A DNA stretch of 64,000 nt from Spinacia oleracea (lineage: Eukaryota; Streptophyta; Magnoliopsida; Caryophyllales; Amaranthaceae): positions 139,628,361-139,692,360 of the forward strand of contig NC_079492.1 in NCBI RefSeq assembly GCF_020520425.1, written 5' to 3'. Position 1 is the first letter of the stretch. Every line of letters begins with the position of its first letter. The position numbers and the translations under genes were made by a program. Under the pieces are notes generated by a model. That model searched no databases and had not been told where the DNA came from. It saw only the letters and a list, made by a program, of their open reading frames with translations. Below are positions 32,354 to 45,525 of this stretch, piece after piece.

Positions 32354-35300
32354 ATGGATTCTTTGAATTCCAGAATTGCAATTATCAAATCGGGTGCGAG
32401 TAGTAGTAGCGCTACTAATGATGATCTTCAATCCCCGAGCTCTGAATCAGACTTCGGATTCGCCTTCAATGACAGCAATTTCTCCGACCGAATTTTGAAG
32501 GTCGAGATAGTTCCTGATTTGCCTGATACTAAATCCAACGGTGACGGTTGCACCACCATCGCTGATTGGGCTAAGAATCGCAAGCGTAGGAGAGACGATG
32601 TCAAAAAGGAACCTGGTTTGCTTTCAGTCGCTTTCTTGAATTATTACTTTCAATTATTCTTTTTAATTACATAATTAGATTGATAGGTTCTTTTTAATTA
32701 CAGAATTAGATTGATAGGTTTCATTAAATTCTAAATTCGGGTTTTAGGGTTATTGATGCTTGAAGAATTAGGGGTTTTGGCTACAACTAATGGCAAATTT
32801 GATTGCAGGGATATCTTTGTTGCAATTGCTTTAAATGGTTTATTCGCGGATGTACTTTTGATTGCAACTACTATTTGGTATTTTGAAATAAGTATTTGTT
32901 TCCTTAGTTATTCTCATTCAGTTAAAGCTGCTTTCTATTCACTTATAGGAGCATATTTGAACTTACTAAACTCATTAGAACTTATTATAAATATAAATTG
33001 TACTTGTTTAACCCTTATCTGAACCTATCAACACTTGTCTCACTCAATACTGAAATGAGTAAAAATAAGGTGAACCACATTGGGGCCTAAATATCAATGT
33101 ATCGTCACTTGTCAATCAAGGATATTAACTTCAGAAACTTAATTTGTAATGGAGGGATTACTTTAAAAAAAGAAACTTGAGGGTGCTGATGCTCCCACCG
33201 CCCCCGATGTTCCTCCCTGGTTACGATTAATTCTTAGCGCGTGAATTAGGTTTTTAGTTATGGTAGTTATCAAATGAGTGTTTTATGGGCACGGAGGAAC
33301 TTTTGTATTGTGTTCTTTTTCCAGGATGACCAGCATTTAATTATGAGATGCTGTTAGCTTCCGCACGAATATTCCCTTTTCGGGAAGTTTCTTTGACTTA
33401 ACTGCCAACTGGTTGGATTGTTTTTGTTACTCTTTTAAAGATACACAAGTAAAGGTGCAAATGATTGAGAAGATAAGATCAATTGTTGGTTTTTCTCTTC
33501 ATTACTATGGTTTGCCTGATAGGAGAAAATCTCTATGTTGACTAACTGTCTAACTAAAAATGCTGAAGGGCATTACAGTATTACACATCTCTCACGTTGG
33601 TCAATTGAAGTAGAGTAATGTATGGTGTCTCAACTATATTTGAGATGTTGCTAATGCGGGTATAAGACTGGTAACATGGAAGACAGAACAGAACAGTTCC
33701 TGTTCAATTTCCTACTCAGTGCATGCACTTTAAACTAAAGGCCTATTTGTGAACAGCTTGACACACGTAGCAGCTTTTAGGCTCTAGCAGTGCACCTGGA
33801 ATTAGTTATCGAAGAATTATCTCGAAAGATCTATTTTAGAGTGGGAATATACCAATTGGGAATACCTTCTGAAGCAACGGTTATTTCACATTTTCACCTG
33901 GTGAGAAACCCAAACATATAGTGGAATCAATTCCAGGACTTTGGTCTTTTCAGTATAATTTTCTGTCAACCAAGTGGGGTTTTATAAAGTTCAAATATTT
34001 TTGCACTATATTTTAAGTAATCAATCCTTAGAATAACGAATGTTAACTTGACATAAAATGGTAAAAAGAAGAACGGATTCCTAGCTTATCTTCAAAGTTT
34101 GAATGATTTCCTGATATAAGTAGATGTAATTGGTGCCTGATGCAGAAAGGACTTTCCCATAAGTGGATACTTAGATTTTATAGTGCATTCTATATATCCA
34201 ATAACGATTCTCCACTAGTACTGTCAAGAAGACTCAAGAGTATCCACATTAGATCCATGAGTCAAATGTAGGATAAGTCATCTGTAAGGAGTTTTAGTTG
34301 AAGGAGGTTTCATGTTAGTTTCTCTGATTTTATATGTTAACTTGTTTTGTCTCAATCTTGAATTCATTGATGCTTACAGAGTACTCCGTATTTATTTGTT
34401 GTAGTTCTCTTGGTATGTGGAACTGGGACATTTCAGTTACTGTTTTGGTTGCCATGGTTATTTGCTGACAACACTGATGAAATATTGCGTGCAGGTGCAG
34501 ACATTATTTTACAACCTGATGAACAGATTCTGAACTGCAATATGCCAGACTCTGATGGTGTTGCCTATGAAAGTCTAGAAGGGGAAGCTGTTGCTATGAT
34601 CGAAGAGTCACCAATTATCGATGGTACGAGTTAAATTATACTATACCTTACATATAGTTTTGTTGATCATTAGATTAGTTTCCTCTGTGACACAGGTAGT
34701 TATAGACTACTTATAGCTTTATTTGATACTCCATACCCCTTTGGCCCTTTTTTGTTTGGTCATGTGAACTTTGCACAGTCTTGAAGTACTTGTTTGACCA
34801 ATATTTTTTTCAAACTTTTTCAATTTTTTTACGAAGTACGCAGTAGACACTTTTAAAATTTATTACTAGTTATTTTTTTACAAAAAGAACTAGTGTTTAT
34901 CCCGGGCCCGGCTAAAACGTATAATACTATATGAAGTTTTTTTTTACGCATTGTTTACACGTATTGGGTATATGAATTTGACTCTTTTTTTAATAACTAT
35001 CCAGAAATAGTTTATTTTATTTGGATGTGTTGTGTTGTGTTGTGTTGTGTTGTGTTGTGTTGTGTTGTGTTGTACACAGTATCATGTTTTAGTATAGTGT
35101 TCTTCATCCTTTTTGGAATGTTAGTATTTGTAGATCATACCTAATATCTAATTAATTTCTTGTACTACATATATATGTTATAATCCATATATGCTAGCAC
35201 AATTGTTGACTAATGAATGAAAAACATGTTTTATTATATGTAGAAACTGGCCAAATTAAAGATGTACTAATAGTAATTATTCGAAACCATTTTCAATAAT

Positions 35301-38059
35301 GGTAACAAAACTACATTTTCTTGCAATCATTATGTTGTGAAAATTATCAAATAACATAAAATGTGAAAAAGTAGTATACAATAATCCTATCCAAGGTAAA
35401 TATATTTAAGTAGAGTTAAAAAGACATAACTAATACTTAGCTAAGATGGTATGATTTCTACTATATTTCATGTTGGTCCCATGTTCAAACCCTAACAAAA
35501 ACATTTTGTTTATCAGTATAAAAAGCGCACCCTCCATGTCATTGTTGATGTGGCGCCTTGTCATATTTAAAGAAGGTGACATATGGCGGCGTAACATAAC
35601 ATGTCTTGGAGATTTAATAATAGTATAGATTATCTTAGTGCAAACCCACTGTACATTATAAAAATAAATACAGGCAAAAGATTAATCAGTTTGATCCCAA
35701 TTCAAACTGAAACGACAATGGAACGGAGGGAGTGATGGAAATTTGGAAAGTTCACTAATCTCATCCAAATGAAGTCATCGATTATTTATTTAAAGAATTT
35801 TTGCATTCAGCTCAACCTCTGCATGATACCGATCTGTGTTAAAATCTTGTAGGTGACGAGACTCTTCAGAACAATGAATCTCCCTTGAGCATGGATTGTT
35901 CTGTTGTTCTCCAAGTGAAGACTATTCACATTAGCTCTCCAATATTAGCTGCTAAGAGCCCCTTTTTTTACAAGGTGAGGATCTCAGTTGAATGACACTG
36001 TTGTACTGTACCTATTTTTTATGGTTATCATGTTTCTGATCTTTTCAAACTTCTTCCTTAGTTATTTTCAAATGGGATGAGGGAATCTGAACAGAGACAC
36101 GTGACGTTGCGAATCCATGCCTCTGGTACGTACCGATGTCATTTTTGTTTGAAACTTTCTTCTCAATCCCTTGTTAGTCATAAAAGGATGAAAATATTTG
36201 GGGTGGGGTGGATGACTGGTCTAGGTTGACCTGGATATGATTATTTTACCTTGTACTTCCTTTAAATTCTGTCGCAATAGATGTTTCGAATTCTGTTTTT
36301 CATCTTATTTTCTCATCAAAATATTTTGTGTTGCTGATTCATTCAACTTTCTTCTTAGACCGTGCTTTGAAGCATTATTCACTTATAGTGTTCCTTTTTT
36401 TGTGTGGAGCAGAAGAAGCTGCGCTCATGGATCTCCTAAATTTTATGTACAGCAATACTTTGCAAATAGACACACCAACTGGTATACTAGATGTGCTTAT
36501 GGCTGCCGATAAATTTGAAGTCGCCTCATGCATGAGATATTGCAGCCAGATGTTACGGAATTTCCCTATGTCTTCTGATGTGGCTTTGTTATACTTGGAC
36601 CTTCCCTCAAGTATCTTGATGGCTGATGCCGTCAAACCATTGACAGATGCAGCCAAGGAGTTCCTTGCTTTGCGGTTTAAGGACATGACTAAGTAAGCTC
36701 ACCTGAAAATCCTCATCCCAAATAAAGCATGAAGAGAAGAAATAAACCCTAAGGGCACGCTTGGATTGGGTGCAATGGATTATGGGGGTAATAAAATTCA
36801 AACCACCATAATAAAAGGACAATAAAGGTGAATTGAGGTGGTTGCAAGGAGGGTGGTGTGGTGGTATTGTGATGAGAAGTTGTGGTAGTAGTGGTGTTGT
36901 GAGGAGAAGGGAGGAAGGGGGGAAGTTATTACCCCCCAATTGAGGGTAATAATCACCCTAGTGGGATGGTGGGTTACTATTCCCCCCATGATGAGGGTAT
37001 TTGTTCCCCCTTTCCTTTTATTTTCTTCTTGCCAACACTAGCTTGTTCCATTTGCCACCACTTCATCCCTTCATCATCACCTTCAATTACCTTAGTTTGA
37101 CTTTTATTACCCTTTAATACATTACCCTGAATCCAAGCATGCCCTAAATTCTTTTTAGTACTCCGTATTAGATAGTGTTAGTTCTTTTGAATATCTTAAA
37201 TATATGTACGTGAGAGTTAAAATTGACAGTCCATTTGTTTACCAGATTTCAGTCAGAGGTAATGGAGCTTCCCCTTGCTGGAATTGAGGCAGTGTTGTGT
37301 AGTGATGATCTCCAAGTTGCTTCTGAAGACGCAGTTTATGATTTTGCTGTGAAGTGGGCTAGAACCCATTATCTGAAGTTGGAGGAGCGGCGAAAAGTAC
37401 TTGGTACCCGACTCTGCCGACTGATCCGTTTTCCGCACATGACATGCAGGAAGCTACGGAAAGTCCTGACCTGCAATGATTTAGATCCAGAGCTCTCCAA
37501 CAAGCTGGTGTTGGAAGCCCTATTTTTCAAGGCTGAGCCGCCTTATCGTCAACGCGCTCTGCTTGCAGATGAGGCTAACACAACTTGTCACCGTTATATC
37601 GAACGGGCTTACAAATATCGGCCCGTAAAGGTGATTGAGTTTGAACTGCCACGACCTCAGTGTATCGTGTACTTGGATCTGAAGAAAGAGGAATGTCAGA
37701 AGCTGTTCCCAACAGGTCGAGTGTATTCTCAGGCTTTCCATCTCGGGGGACAGGGGTTTTTCCTCTCTGCACACTGTAATATGGATCAACAGAGCTCGTT
37801 CCATTGTTTTGGGCTGTTCTTGGGAATGCAGGAGAAGGGTTCTGTATCGTTTGCTGTGGATTATGAATTTTCTGCTAGGCAAAAGTCAGCTGATGAGTTT
37901 ATTTCGAAATATCGAGGGAACTATACTTTCACAGGAGGGAAGGCAGTTGGGTATAGAAACTTGTTTGGTACACCATGGACCTCGTTTATGGCGGAAGATA
38001 GCCAGTTCTTTATCAATGGTGTTTTGCATCTTAAGGCTGAGTTGACAATTAGGCAATAG
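32354..38059 (+). CDS. POB1: BTB/BACK CUL3 adaptor of the POB1/LRB family
   Basis: Six exons fit GT-AG rules with a continuous frame: 32354-32615, 34495-34623, 35853-35974, 36062-36125, 36413-36692 and 37246-38059, giving 556 residues. Residues 1-87 hold the family's [13 protein letters not shown] motif, [18 protein letters not shown] and a basic nuclear signal. Residues about 143-240 form a BTB/POZ domain ([37 protein letters not shown]). A BACK domain follows, then a C-terminal beta-rich domain ending ELTIRQ. In Arabidopsis, POB1/LRB proteins bind CUL3 and direct ubiquitination in the nucleus, including turnover of phytochrome B with PIF3. That role is inferred here from similarity. The exon 2 acceptor could also be six bases later. 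Large introns hold a Helitron and a Tourist-like MITE, yet no frame is broken. Confidence 0.92.
32616..34494 (+). other. POB1 intron 1
   Basis: A 1.9-kb intron. It holds a fragment of the repeat family also seen at 24176 (AGGTGAACCACATTGGGGCC, near 33070-33090) and no inner gene. The short open frames at 32753 and 34410 are intron read-through, the latter overlapping exon 2. Confidence 0.6.
34890..35629 (-). mobile_element. Non-autonomous Helitron D in POB1 intron 2
   Basis: On the minus strand it starts TCTATACTATTATTAAATC after an A and ends CTAG before a T. A perfect hairpin CCGGGCCCGG lies about nine bases before the end. It is 740 bp long and contains a (TGTTG)n microsatellite at about 35026-35072. 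It is antisense to POB1 and lies wholly within the intron between exons 2 and 3. Confidence 0.92.
35026..35072. repeat. (TGTTG)n pentanucleotide microsatellite
   Basis: About nine tandem TGTTG units inside Helitron D. It should be polymorphic and could be a useful marker for this POB1 allele. Confidence 0.95.
36753..37144. mobile_element. Tourist-like MITE in POB1 intron 5
   Basis: It has inverted ends GGGCACGCTTGGATTGGG and the inverse of GGGCATGCTTGGATTCAGGG, flanked by TAA (36750-36752 and 37145-37147), the 3-bp duplication of PIF/Harbinger elements. It is 392 bp with G-rich and C-rich inner halves (GGTGGTGTGGTGG and inverse-like tracts). It sits between exons 5 and 6. Confidence 0.85.
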
Positions 38060-39010
38060 TCGTTTTATGCTAATGGAACGTTGCTCAACAAGTAATAATT
38101 ATGTTGTGTAACTTTTTGAGCAAAGATACAGTGTAAATAAGAGTTTAGTTCGTACCTAAAGTATAGGTTGGTTGGTACTTATCTTTCATTACTGAAATTA
38201 TTTTACTTCTATCTCAATTAAACCAAGTGTGGAGTAGTATAGTGATAAAGAGTCGTAACTTTGCCCGACCCTACAGTAATCTTACATTAGGGTGTAACTT
38301 TGAATTAGCCCACACGCATAGACAATACATAGTGCTTACTGCTTAGATTAATATTCCTTGAATAGGCTTTTTAACGATATAATTCCTCCCTTTTAATAGT
38401 TGTTCCATTGTGACTTTTATATATATGCTTTTCAACGGTAAAGGTAATTTATTAATAAAATAGTCATATGACTTCTACAATAGGAATAAAAACTATAAAA
38501 TACAAAACAATCCGGGTCAAACAGAATTCCAATTTGGTAAAAGCACGATAATTGTGAACTAATTTGACAATGATGAGTTCCTCTCTTTCACATTGCTATT
38601 TGCTTTAGCTTTCCACAGAAGGGCGTTTCATAGTGGCAGGTCAAAGCCAAAAAATTATGAGGGATCAAGGTTTGAAAATTAAACATCTTATTGAATATAA
38701 ATGCACTTTAATCAACATATAACCGGTGTTTTATATGCATTCCGTACTTGTATATTTTTACTTGTATAATTAATAATTTCAAAAAACTTATCAGAGGTCC
38801 TTCCCCAAATTGAAGATTCTCCCCTGTTTCCATTATTATACTAGTAACAATAAGGTGAAGTTTCTGTACTCACATCATGAGTAAAATAACTTTACAAAAC
38901 TGGTAATGCCTTTGCTGTCAAAAAAAAAAAAAAAAAATTTGGTAATACCTATTCTACTAGATTTACTGTGGTGCATGCTAAAATGGTTATAATTAGTTCG
39001 TAAACGAGGC
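38060..39010. other. Convergent intergenic region between POB1 and ABCC10
   Basis: This contains the 3' ends of two convergent genes. Sequence after the POB1 stop has AATAAG/AATAAA-like words (near 38090-38140) that could serve as polyadenylation signals. A half-MITE (ATTCCTCCCTTTTAATAG near 38382) and an A-run (38921-38937) are the only other features. Confidence 0.4.
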
Positions 39011-42000
39011 TCACTGGAGTTCATCTTCGCACGTACTGGCATTTTCAGCATATGACCAGTACTCCCTAACAAGTTTCCCAAACAATGATTCTTCCTTGTT
39101 CATGAGTTTCATTGGCTCGTCAAACTCGGCCACTTTCCCTGTGTAAAAGACACCATTTTTCATTAGTTCTGAATTATTCCCTCTATTCATAATTAAGGCA
39201 TATAGAAATGGAAGACACTCACCGTCACTAACAGCTAGAACGCGTGTGCAGTCCATTACAGTTGGTATTCTATGAGCCACTGTAACAACTGTGCTGTTAC
39301 TGAATTCAGTTCTTATGGTTTTCTGCAGGATTGCATCGGTGGTATTGTCAATGGATGCTGTAGCTTCATCTAGAACTAGTATCTTTCTCCTCTTCAGTAA
39401 TGCTCGTCCTAGACAAAATAATTGCCGTTGTCCCATGCTCCAATTTGATCCATCTTGTACAACTGCATACCCAAATTATGATTTACTAATTTTGCTTGTT
39501 GAAAAATGAAGAATGATGTTCCTTTGTTTTACATTTTTGGCCGTACCTGAGGAGTGCAGGCCGCCTTCTTTGTTCTGAACAACATCTCGGAGCTGGCACT
39601 TCTCAAGAACCTTTATCACATGTTGAAGAGTCACTTGTTAGACAGAATTTCAAGCTAAGGCTTTGTTGTTTTCACCTTTCAAGAATATGTTTCAGAAGAT
39701 TACAAATTCAGGTTACAGCCCTATTCTTTTGTACTGAAATTTTCTGAACTGAACTGAACTTATTGGACCTGACCTGACCTGAAATGAACTGAACTGCATT
39801 GATTAGACCTGAACTGAACTGCATTGATTAGACCTGAACTGAACTGAATTTATTAGACCTGAACTGAACTGAACTTATTGGACCTGACCTGAAATGAACT
39901 GAACTGAATTCTGAAGAAGAAAAACGTCCAAAAGAACAGGGACGTATGCTCCAACTAAATTCAGTTCACAACTAAATAAGATCGTAAGTCTTTTGCTAGT
40001 CTAATATCTGTAACTTCGGGCAACATCTATTTATTTCTTTATGTAATTCTAAAGAACAAAAATATTCTCTGGTAATTCATATTAATTCTAGTAAGAATCA
40101 TGAAAGTATGGGTTTAGAGTGCATAATCACCTGCCAGATCTCGTGATCTGTATGCTGTGACAAGGGGTCTAGATTGTGACGAACTGAACCACTAAAAAGC
40201 GTGGGGTCCTGAGGGATGATGCTGAGGTGAGATCTAAGATCATGAAGCCCAATGGTGCAAATGTCAATTCCATCTATGATGATCTTTCCCTTTGAAGGCT
40301 CTACTAAGCGAAACAAAGTGCTAATAAGGGTTGTTTTTCCACTTCCGGTCCTCCCAACTATCCCAATCTTGCTTCCACCTTGAAAGATGCAACTGATCCC
40401 TTGAAGAACCAGTGGACCATTGGGTCTATATCTAACCTGCTCGTTCGTCACAATTTATTTTTCAGAAATTATGTTCTGGTAGTTGAACAAACTGAAATAT
40501 TTAGTGTAGTGCAAGTTTACCTTCAAATCACAGATCTCAATTTTTCCTAAATCAGGCCAAGTAAGGGGAGGTCTATTTTCGTGCACAATTTGACGGGCTT
40601 CTGCAGGAATGTGCATGTACTGTTCTAGTCTTTCAGCTGAAACTATCATATTAGCCAGCATGCACTGGTTTTGGACAGAACTCACTAGATAAATATTCAA
40701 GGATAGGCCATAGGAAAGTGCCATCCCAATAAATCCTGCCACCAAAACATGGTCGAACAGATTGAAAATGTCTAAAGGAATCAATTAACACAGATTAGAT
40801 TAACTAATCTGTAACAGTGAGGTGAGAAACTAACCAGAGTTGGCTTCGCTGAAAGGAAGCAAAGTCAGGGCAAGAGCGGAGCTTGAGAGAATAACTGCAC
40901 ATAGCATCTCTAAGCGTTGGATCAACCATTCATTGGAAGAAAAACTATGGAAAAAAGGGCTCGCATTCTTGTCTATAAGCTCAACAGCCTTTGAAAAGTA
41001 CTGATCTTCCTTCCCAAAAGCTCGTATTGTGGTGGCTCCTGAAATGGCCTCGGCAAGATTGCTTGCCAGTGTGGACTTTGTAGTTCCATTGATCCGCATC
41101 AGCTCTTTTGCTGATGCAAAATAATATTGCTGTATATATATCATGTTTTAGTATCTTATAATTCCAAACTCTTTCTGATTGAACTTGTCAGAATAGATAG
41201 GAAAATAATTTTCAAAATTTAACAAGTGTAAATTTGGATGAACCTGTATGAGTATAGTCAGATAAACCATAGGCACAATGACAAGCAAGACTTGCCAAGT
41301 AACAATAGCCAGGATACCGAAGCTGAAGAAAGCTGTTAGTGTAGAAGCTAAGGTCATGCTTATCATCATGGCTACATCAAGGTCAATGATACTTATGTCT
41401 GAAGATACCTACACGAGTACGAACATGTCAGGCTTTTGACAATATGCAATAAATGCTCACTCTTTGCATTGAGATAAACAGATAATCTTACCCGACTGAG
41501 TATCCTTCCCAGAGGAGTGGCATCAAAGAAGGACATTGGTGCTCTAAAAAGGGAGTTGAGTAATGTAGAAAATATTGACCGTGAAGTCTCAAGACCAAGG
41601 GAAACTATGGAAAACGATCTTATGAACAAGAAAAGCCCCACACTACATCCTATAACTGAGTACACTGTCACCAATTTCAGCTCACTAACACCAGAATTTT
41701 GAACATTAGTAGCCAACCAATAACTTTGTATAGACTGCCCAACAAGGAATAAGATATGGGCTAAGACTGCCAAGGATGAGTATAAGAAACCTCTTCCGTG
41801 ACTTAGGTACTGTATATAAGGCCTAAAACCATTGTCTCCTATCTCTCTTTCTTCTTTCTGAATCAATTGATCACCCAAATATGTTTGTGCTTTGTCCTGA
41901 TGAAACAAATCTCTTTCTTCACTTTGCGGACTTCTACTCTGTAAAGATATTGTACTCTCTTTACAACTGTCAGACTGAAGTGTGTTGTTATGCGCATTGA

Positions 42001-45000
42001 CTAGATTTTGAAACTCGGGGCTTGAAGTCATCAATTGTTCATAAGTGCCCGACTTTATAATTTCACCTTCGGCCATCAACTGTAAACAAAGTGACATATC
42101 ACATATATGTACACAGTATATAAAGACCATTTACTTAAATCCAAAAACAGTATATCTTCTTTTCTTGTTTCCTTTTTGCTTCTGCAGATTAGAGCTGAGG
42201 TTAAGATTGAAGGGATAGTCAGGAAAAAGCGATTGCCTCATTTAAAACTGACCAAGACACAATCAAATGTAGGAAGGAAGTCAACTTGGTGAGTAACTAG
42301 CAGTACGGTTTTTCCTGTCAAAGCTCCCATGACATATCTCTGCAAAAGTTTTTCATATTAGTTTTATCTATTTAATACTTTCAGTTATTTTACTTGTATT
42401 AAGAAAACGGAAGGTGAATATCGATCACATTGAATAGACTAGCCGCAGTGTGGGCATCAACAGCACTGAATGGATCATCCAGGAGGTAAAGATCAGCGTC
42501 CTGATACAAGGCACGTGCTAGCTGCACTCGCTGCTTCTGTCCACCACTAAGGTTAACTCCTCTTTCCCCAATTACTGTGAGATCACCAAACGGAAGCATG
42601 CCAATATCTTTTACTAATGAGCACCTTTCAAGTGTATCTTGATATCTTTGATGATCCATAGAAGAACCAAACAGAATATTCTCTCTTATAGTCCCAGTTT
42701 GAATCCATGCTGTCTGAGATACATAGGCAAGCTTTCCATTAACTTGCACCTAAAATACAGAAGATCATTTGTAATCAAAATCTCACTTACCTGACACTGA
42801 AAGTGCAGGTTACACACAACATATAGGCATGAATGATTTAGGGAAGTAATCCTGAATTCCTCATATCTGTATCTATATTAATATTTAATAACAGTCAAAT
42901 TTGCAAGAAATCTAGAGTGCCACGTGTCCCTCAACATCTTCCGATTTTATTTTTTAAAAATTTCATTCTCCTGCCTTCTCCAATTTCATGTTTCTTCACC
43001 ACCAAAAAATTTCAAGCCCCTTCACCTCTTAATGTCCCTTTATCTTTACATTTTTCTATTAATTTCAAGTAATATACCAATTTATTATTTATATTTCTAC
43101 ATTCAATGTTTTCTTAGTGAAACACAAAATGAAATACATTTACTCTTTTTGATGAATTAAAAAATTAAAACTCACTTTAAAAACATAACAAAAGTCGTGC
43201 ATGGTACGGGATCATTACCAGTTTTCAGTTGAAACACAATGAACCAATACGTATAACAAAAGACTGGTGAAGAGAAAAGGGCCTTACAGTGCCATTGATA
43301 TTCGGAACTTCTCCAAGAATGGCTGCCAAGAGTGTGGATTTACCGGCTCCAACCTCTCCACAAATGGCTACCTTCTCTCCGTGTTTAACTAGTAAATTCA
43401 AATTTCTAAGGGTTGGTTTCAGTGAGCAATCCCATGAAATCCCCGTGCTTCTTATATCTATAGACATCTGTAACTCCTTTCCTCTTTTCATTTCCTGAAT
43501 ATGTTGATTCTGCAACTCAGTTGCATCAAGGAACCTTATGATTCTGTCTAATGATACACTTGCTTGTATGTACGCTCCAGCAACATCCGGAATCAACCTC
43601 ACAGGCTCCTGAACAATTCTCAAAGTAGCTAGAAATGTAAAAACATTACCAGCATTCAAAGGAATGTCTAAGAAACAGCATACCCCAAATGTAGATATAG
43701 ACATCAATATTGGAAATGACCAGAAAAGAATCATATAATACCCTTTCTGTAGAAGCACAGCAGTCAACCATCTGAATTCCATTTCCCTAAAGTTTTCAAT
43801 CCCTTTCTTAAAGTGATTTTCCCAAGCATATACCTTCAGTACCTTCATTGTCACCAATGCTTCAGTTATGGCCCCCACCCTTTTATCCTGTTCTAACATA
43901 AGCTTTGTTTGGTATTTGTGCTGCAATTTTCCCAAGGGAGAATTTCCAAGTACTGCTATAACAACTATCAGTAATGCTGCAATAGTTGCATTTCCAACAC
44001 AGTAGTAGATAATCCCTAAAGCAATGCACATTTGAAGAACCACAGTCCATATCTGATGAAACCAGAAAGGGAATTCACCAATTCTGTAAGCATCAACAGT
44101 GACATAGTTGATTATCTCACCGGGTGTGTGACTCGTTTTAGCATCATTCGAGAGTCTGAATTGCTTCGCGTAAACAGCTGCAGATAACATAGATCTTATC
44201 TGCAATCCAATCAATCTAGTCCTAAAGCACCACTGCCTCTCTGACAATGATTCCAAGCTTTTTGTGAAGAAAAGCAGAAAAGTGATTGCATAACCTTCAT
44301 ACTTGAAACCCTTTTTCCCTTCAGCTATATCAATGAATGCTTTGAGGAAAAGGGGCCCAGTAGAGAGTGTAAGGACCTTAATAAATGCAAAGGCCCCAGA
44401 AGTCATAATGCCATTCCATTGCCAGGAAAATATGGCAGCAGGAAAGATGGAGCTTGATCTTTTTTCTTTCTTATTGCTAAGTTTCTCCATGAAATCGAGG
44501 TAGCATGTTTCCGCCTGATCAGCAGGCCTCAGTTTAGGAATATCTTCATCCTGAAGAATGTTATCCTTACCCTTCTTCATCAGTGGATTCAGCCACCAAA
44601 ATGACATTCTACTGAAGAATCCAGCTTTCGAAAACAGACTTTGATTTTCATCAGTGGTATAAGTATTATCCACATTATCAAGTAAAGGTACACAAGACTC
44701 ATCTAAACAAAAATTTGATTCCGATTCTGACTCTTGGTTATCTAAATGCTCTCTAAAAACACAAAATAGTAGCAGAACAACTCCTGGAAGCAACAGAACA
44801 TCAAATATAACCTTAACTGATCTCACTCTCCTGAAAACAACTACTTCATAAAAAGCAATCATAAACATAACTGCAGCATAAAAGCCAGAAACAACAGCAC
44901 ATAACTTTAACAAGTGAGACCTCTTAAAGCTGAAAATCAAACTCAGAAACAGCCATGAAAGCCCCTGAAAGAGCAGAACCAACCATCCATGCAGGGGCAA

Positions 45001-45315
45001 AGTGGTCTTTTCACTTCTTATATTGTCCTCCAAAATCCACAGTCCCAAAACCAAGTATGCTAAACTCAGAACAATATTAACAGCAGCAGAAGAAATTCTT
45101 AATACAGAAGCAAAATTCCTGATTGTTGGAGTATTAAAAGTGGAAAAAATAATGAACAAAGATAACAAAATGAGCAATAAATTAGTGGAGATTACTTGGA
45201 TGTGGTTTATACATGAATCTGGGTTGATTGTAGCTGCAAAAATTGAATCAAGTTCTTCATATTCATATGGGTAGACTGAATCTCCACAGAATATGGCCCA
45301 GAAATTGTTTCCCAT
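39011..45315 (-). CDS. ABCC10: Full-length ABC transporter, ABCC10-type (MRP family)
   Basis: Eleven exons on the minus strand fit GT-AG rules and one frame: 45315-43288, 42749-42429, 42339-42253, 42079-41492, 41408-41244, 41129-40835, 40735-40521, 40436-40131, 39610-39547, 39462-39223 and 39138-39011, giving 1478 residues, the normal size for plant ABCC proteins. The N-terminus ([11 protein letters not shown]) has an extra membrane domain (TMD0) and is followed by two TMD/NBD halves. NBD1 shows Walker [10 protein letters not shown] (about 653-661), signature LSGGQ (743-747) and LYLLDD (763-768). NBD2 shows GRTGSGKTT (1261-1269), WSMGQ in the signature position and ILVLDEA (to about 1390). 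Both catalytic sites look intact. Such proteins pump glutathione or other conjugates across plant membranes; the substrate here is unknown. Introns hold a Helitron and a repeat-cored MITE. Confidence 0.94.
39719..39941. mobile_element. MITE with a GAACTGAACTG tandem-repeat core, in an ABCC10 intron
   Basis: Ends CCCTATTCTTTTGTACTGAA and the inverse of CCCTGTTCTTTTGGACG bound about 190 bp made of repeats of CTGAACTGAACT with (T/C)ATTGATTAGACCTGA spacers, including two tandem units of about 33 bp (39786-39850). The target duplication is unclear. A worn relative lies at 7105-7220 and a repeat-only relative at 52230-52315. It sits in intron 8. Confidence 0.65.
42872..43221 (+). mobile_element. 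Worn non-autonomous Helitron E in ABCC10 intron 1
   Basis: It starts TCTATATTAATATTTAATAA after an A. The end has a decayed hairpin (CGTGCATGGTACGGG) followed by CCAG before a T, one base off the CTAG rule. It is 350 bp and non-coding. It lies between exons 1 and 2 on the strand opposite to the gene. Confidence 0.7.
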
Positions 45316-45519
45316 TGCACTGGGATTTTTCGGTTGGAAATAAATGGAAAGTAATTAGAGGTTTTATGTGGTTAAATTTACCATGAGTTTTGGAAGGTTG
45401 TACACTTGTACTCAATGTGTTAATTAGAATTTAGAAATATAGAATCATGGGACCAAATGAGCTCAATATATGTGTGATTTTTTTTTGGAATAATAAAATC
45501 TGTTTGGTATACACTATAC
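45316..45519 (-). promoter_or_regulatory. Immediate upstream region of ABCC10
   Basis: About 200 bp separate the ABCC10 start codon from a hAT-like element at 45526. No unambiguous TATA box is visible in it. If this is the core promoter, the two transposons at 45526 and 46135 lie directly behind it. Confidence 0.35.
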
Positions 45520-45525
45520 AGGTAT

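Noticed and set aside
32753-33022. 89-codon frame after POB1 exon 1
   Set aside because: It is intron sequence; composition is AT-driven and the downstream exons join exon 1 without it.
36607-36939. 110-codon minus-strand frame in POB1 intron 5
   Set aside because: It overlaps exon 5 antisense and a Tourist-like MITE; composition is Pro/His/Thr-rich from the MITE's C-rich strand.
37520-37882. 120-codon minus-strand frame over POB1 exon 6
   Set aside because: An antisense shadow of a strongly supported exon encoding the conserved C-terminal domain.
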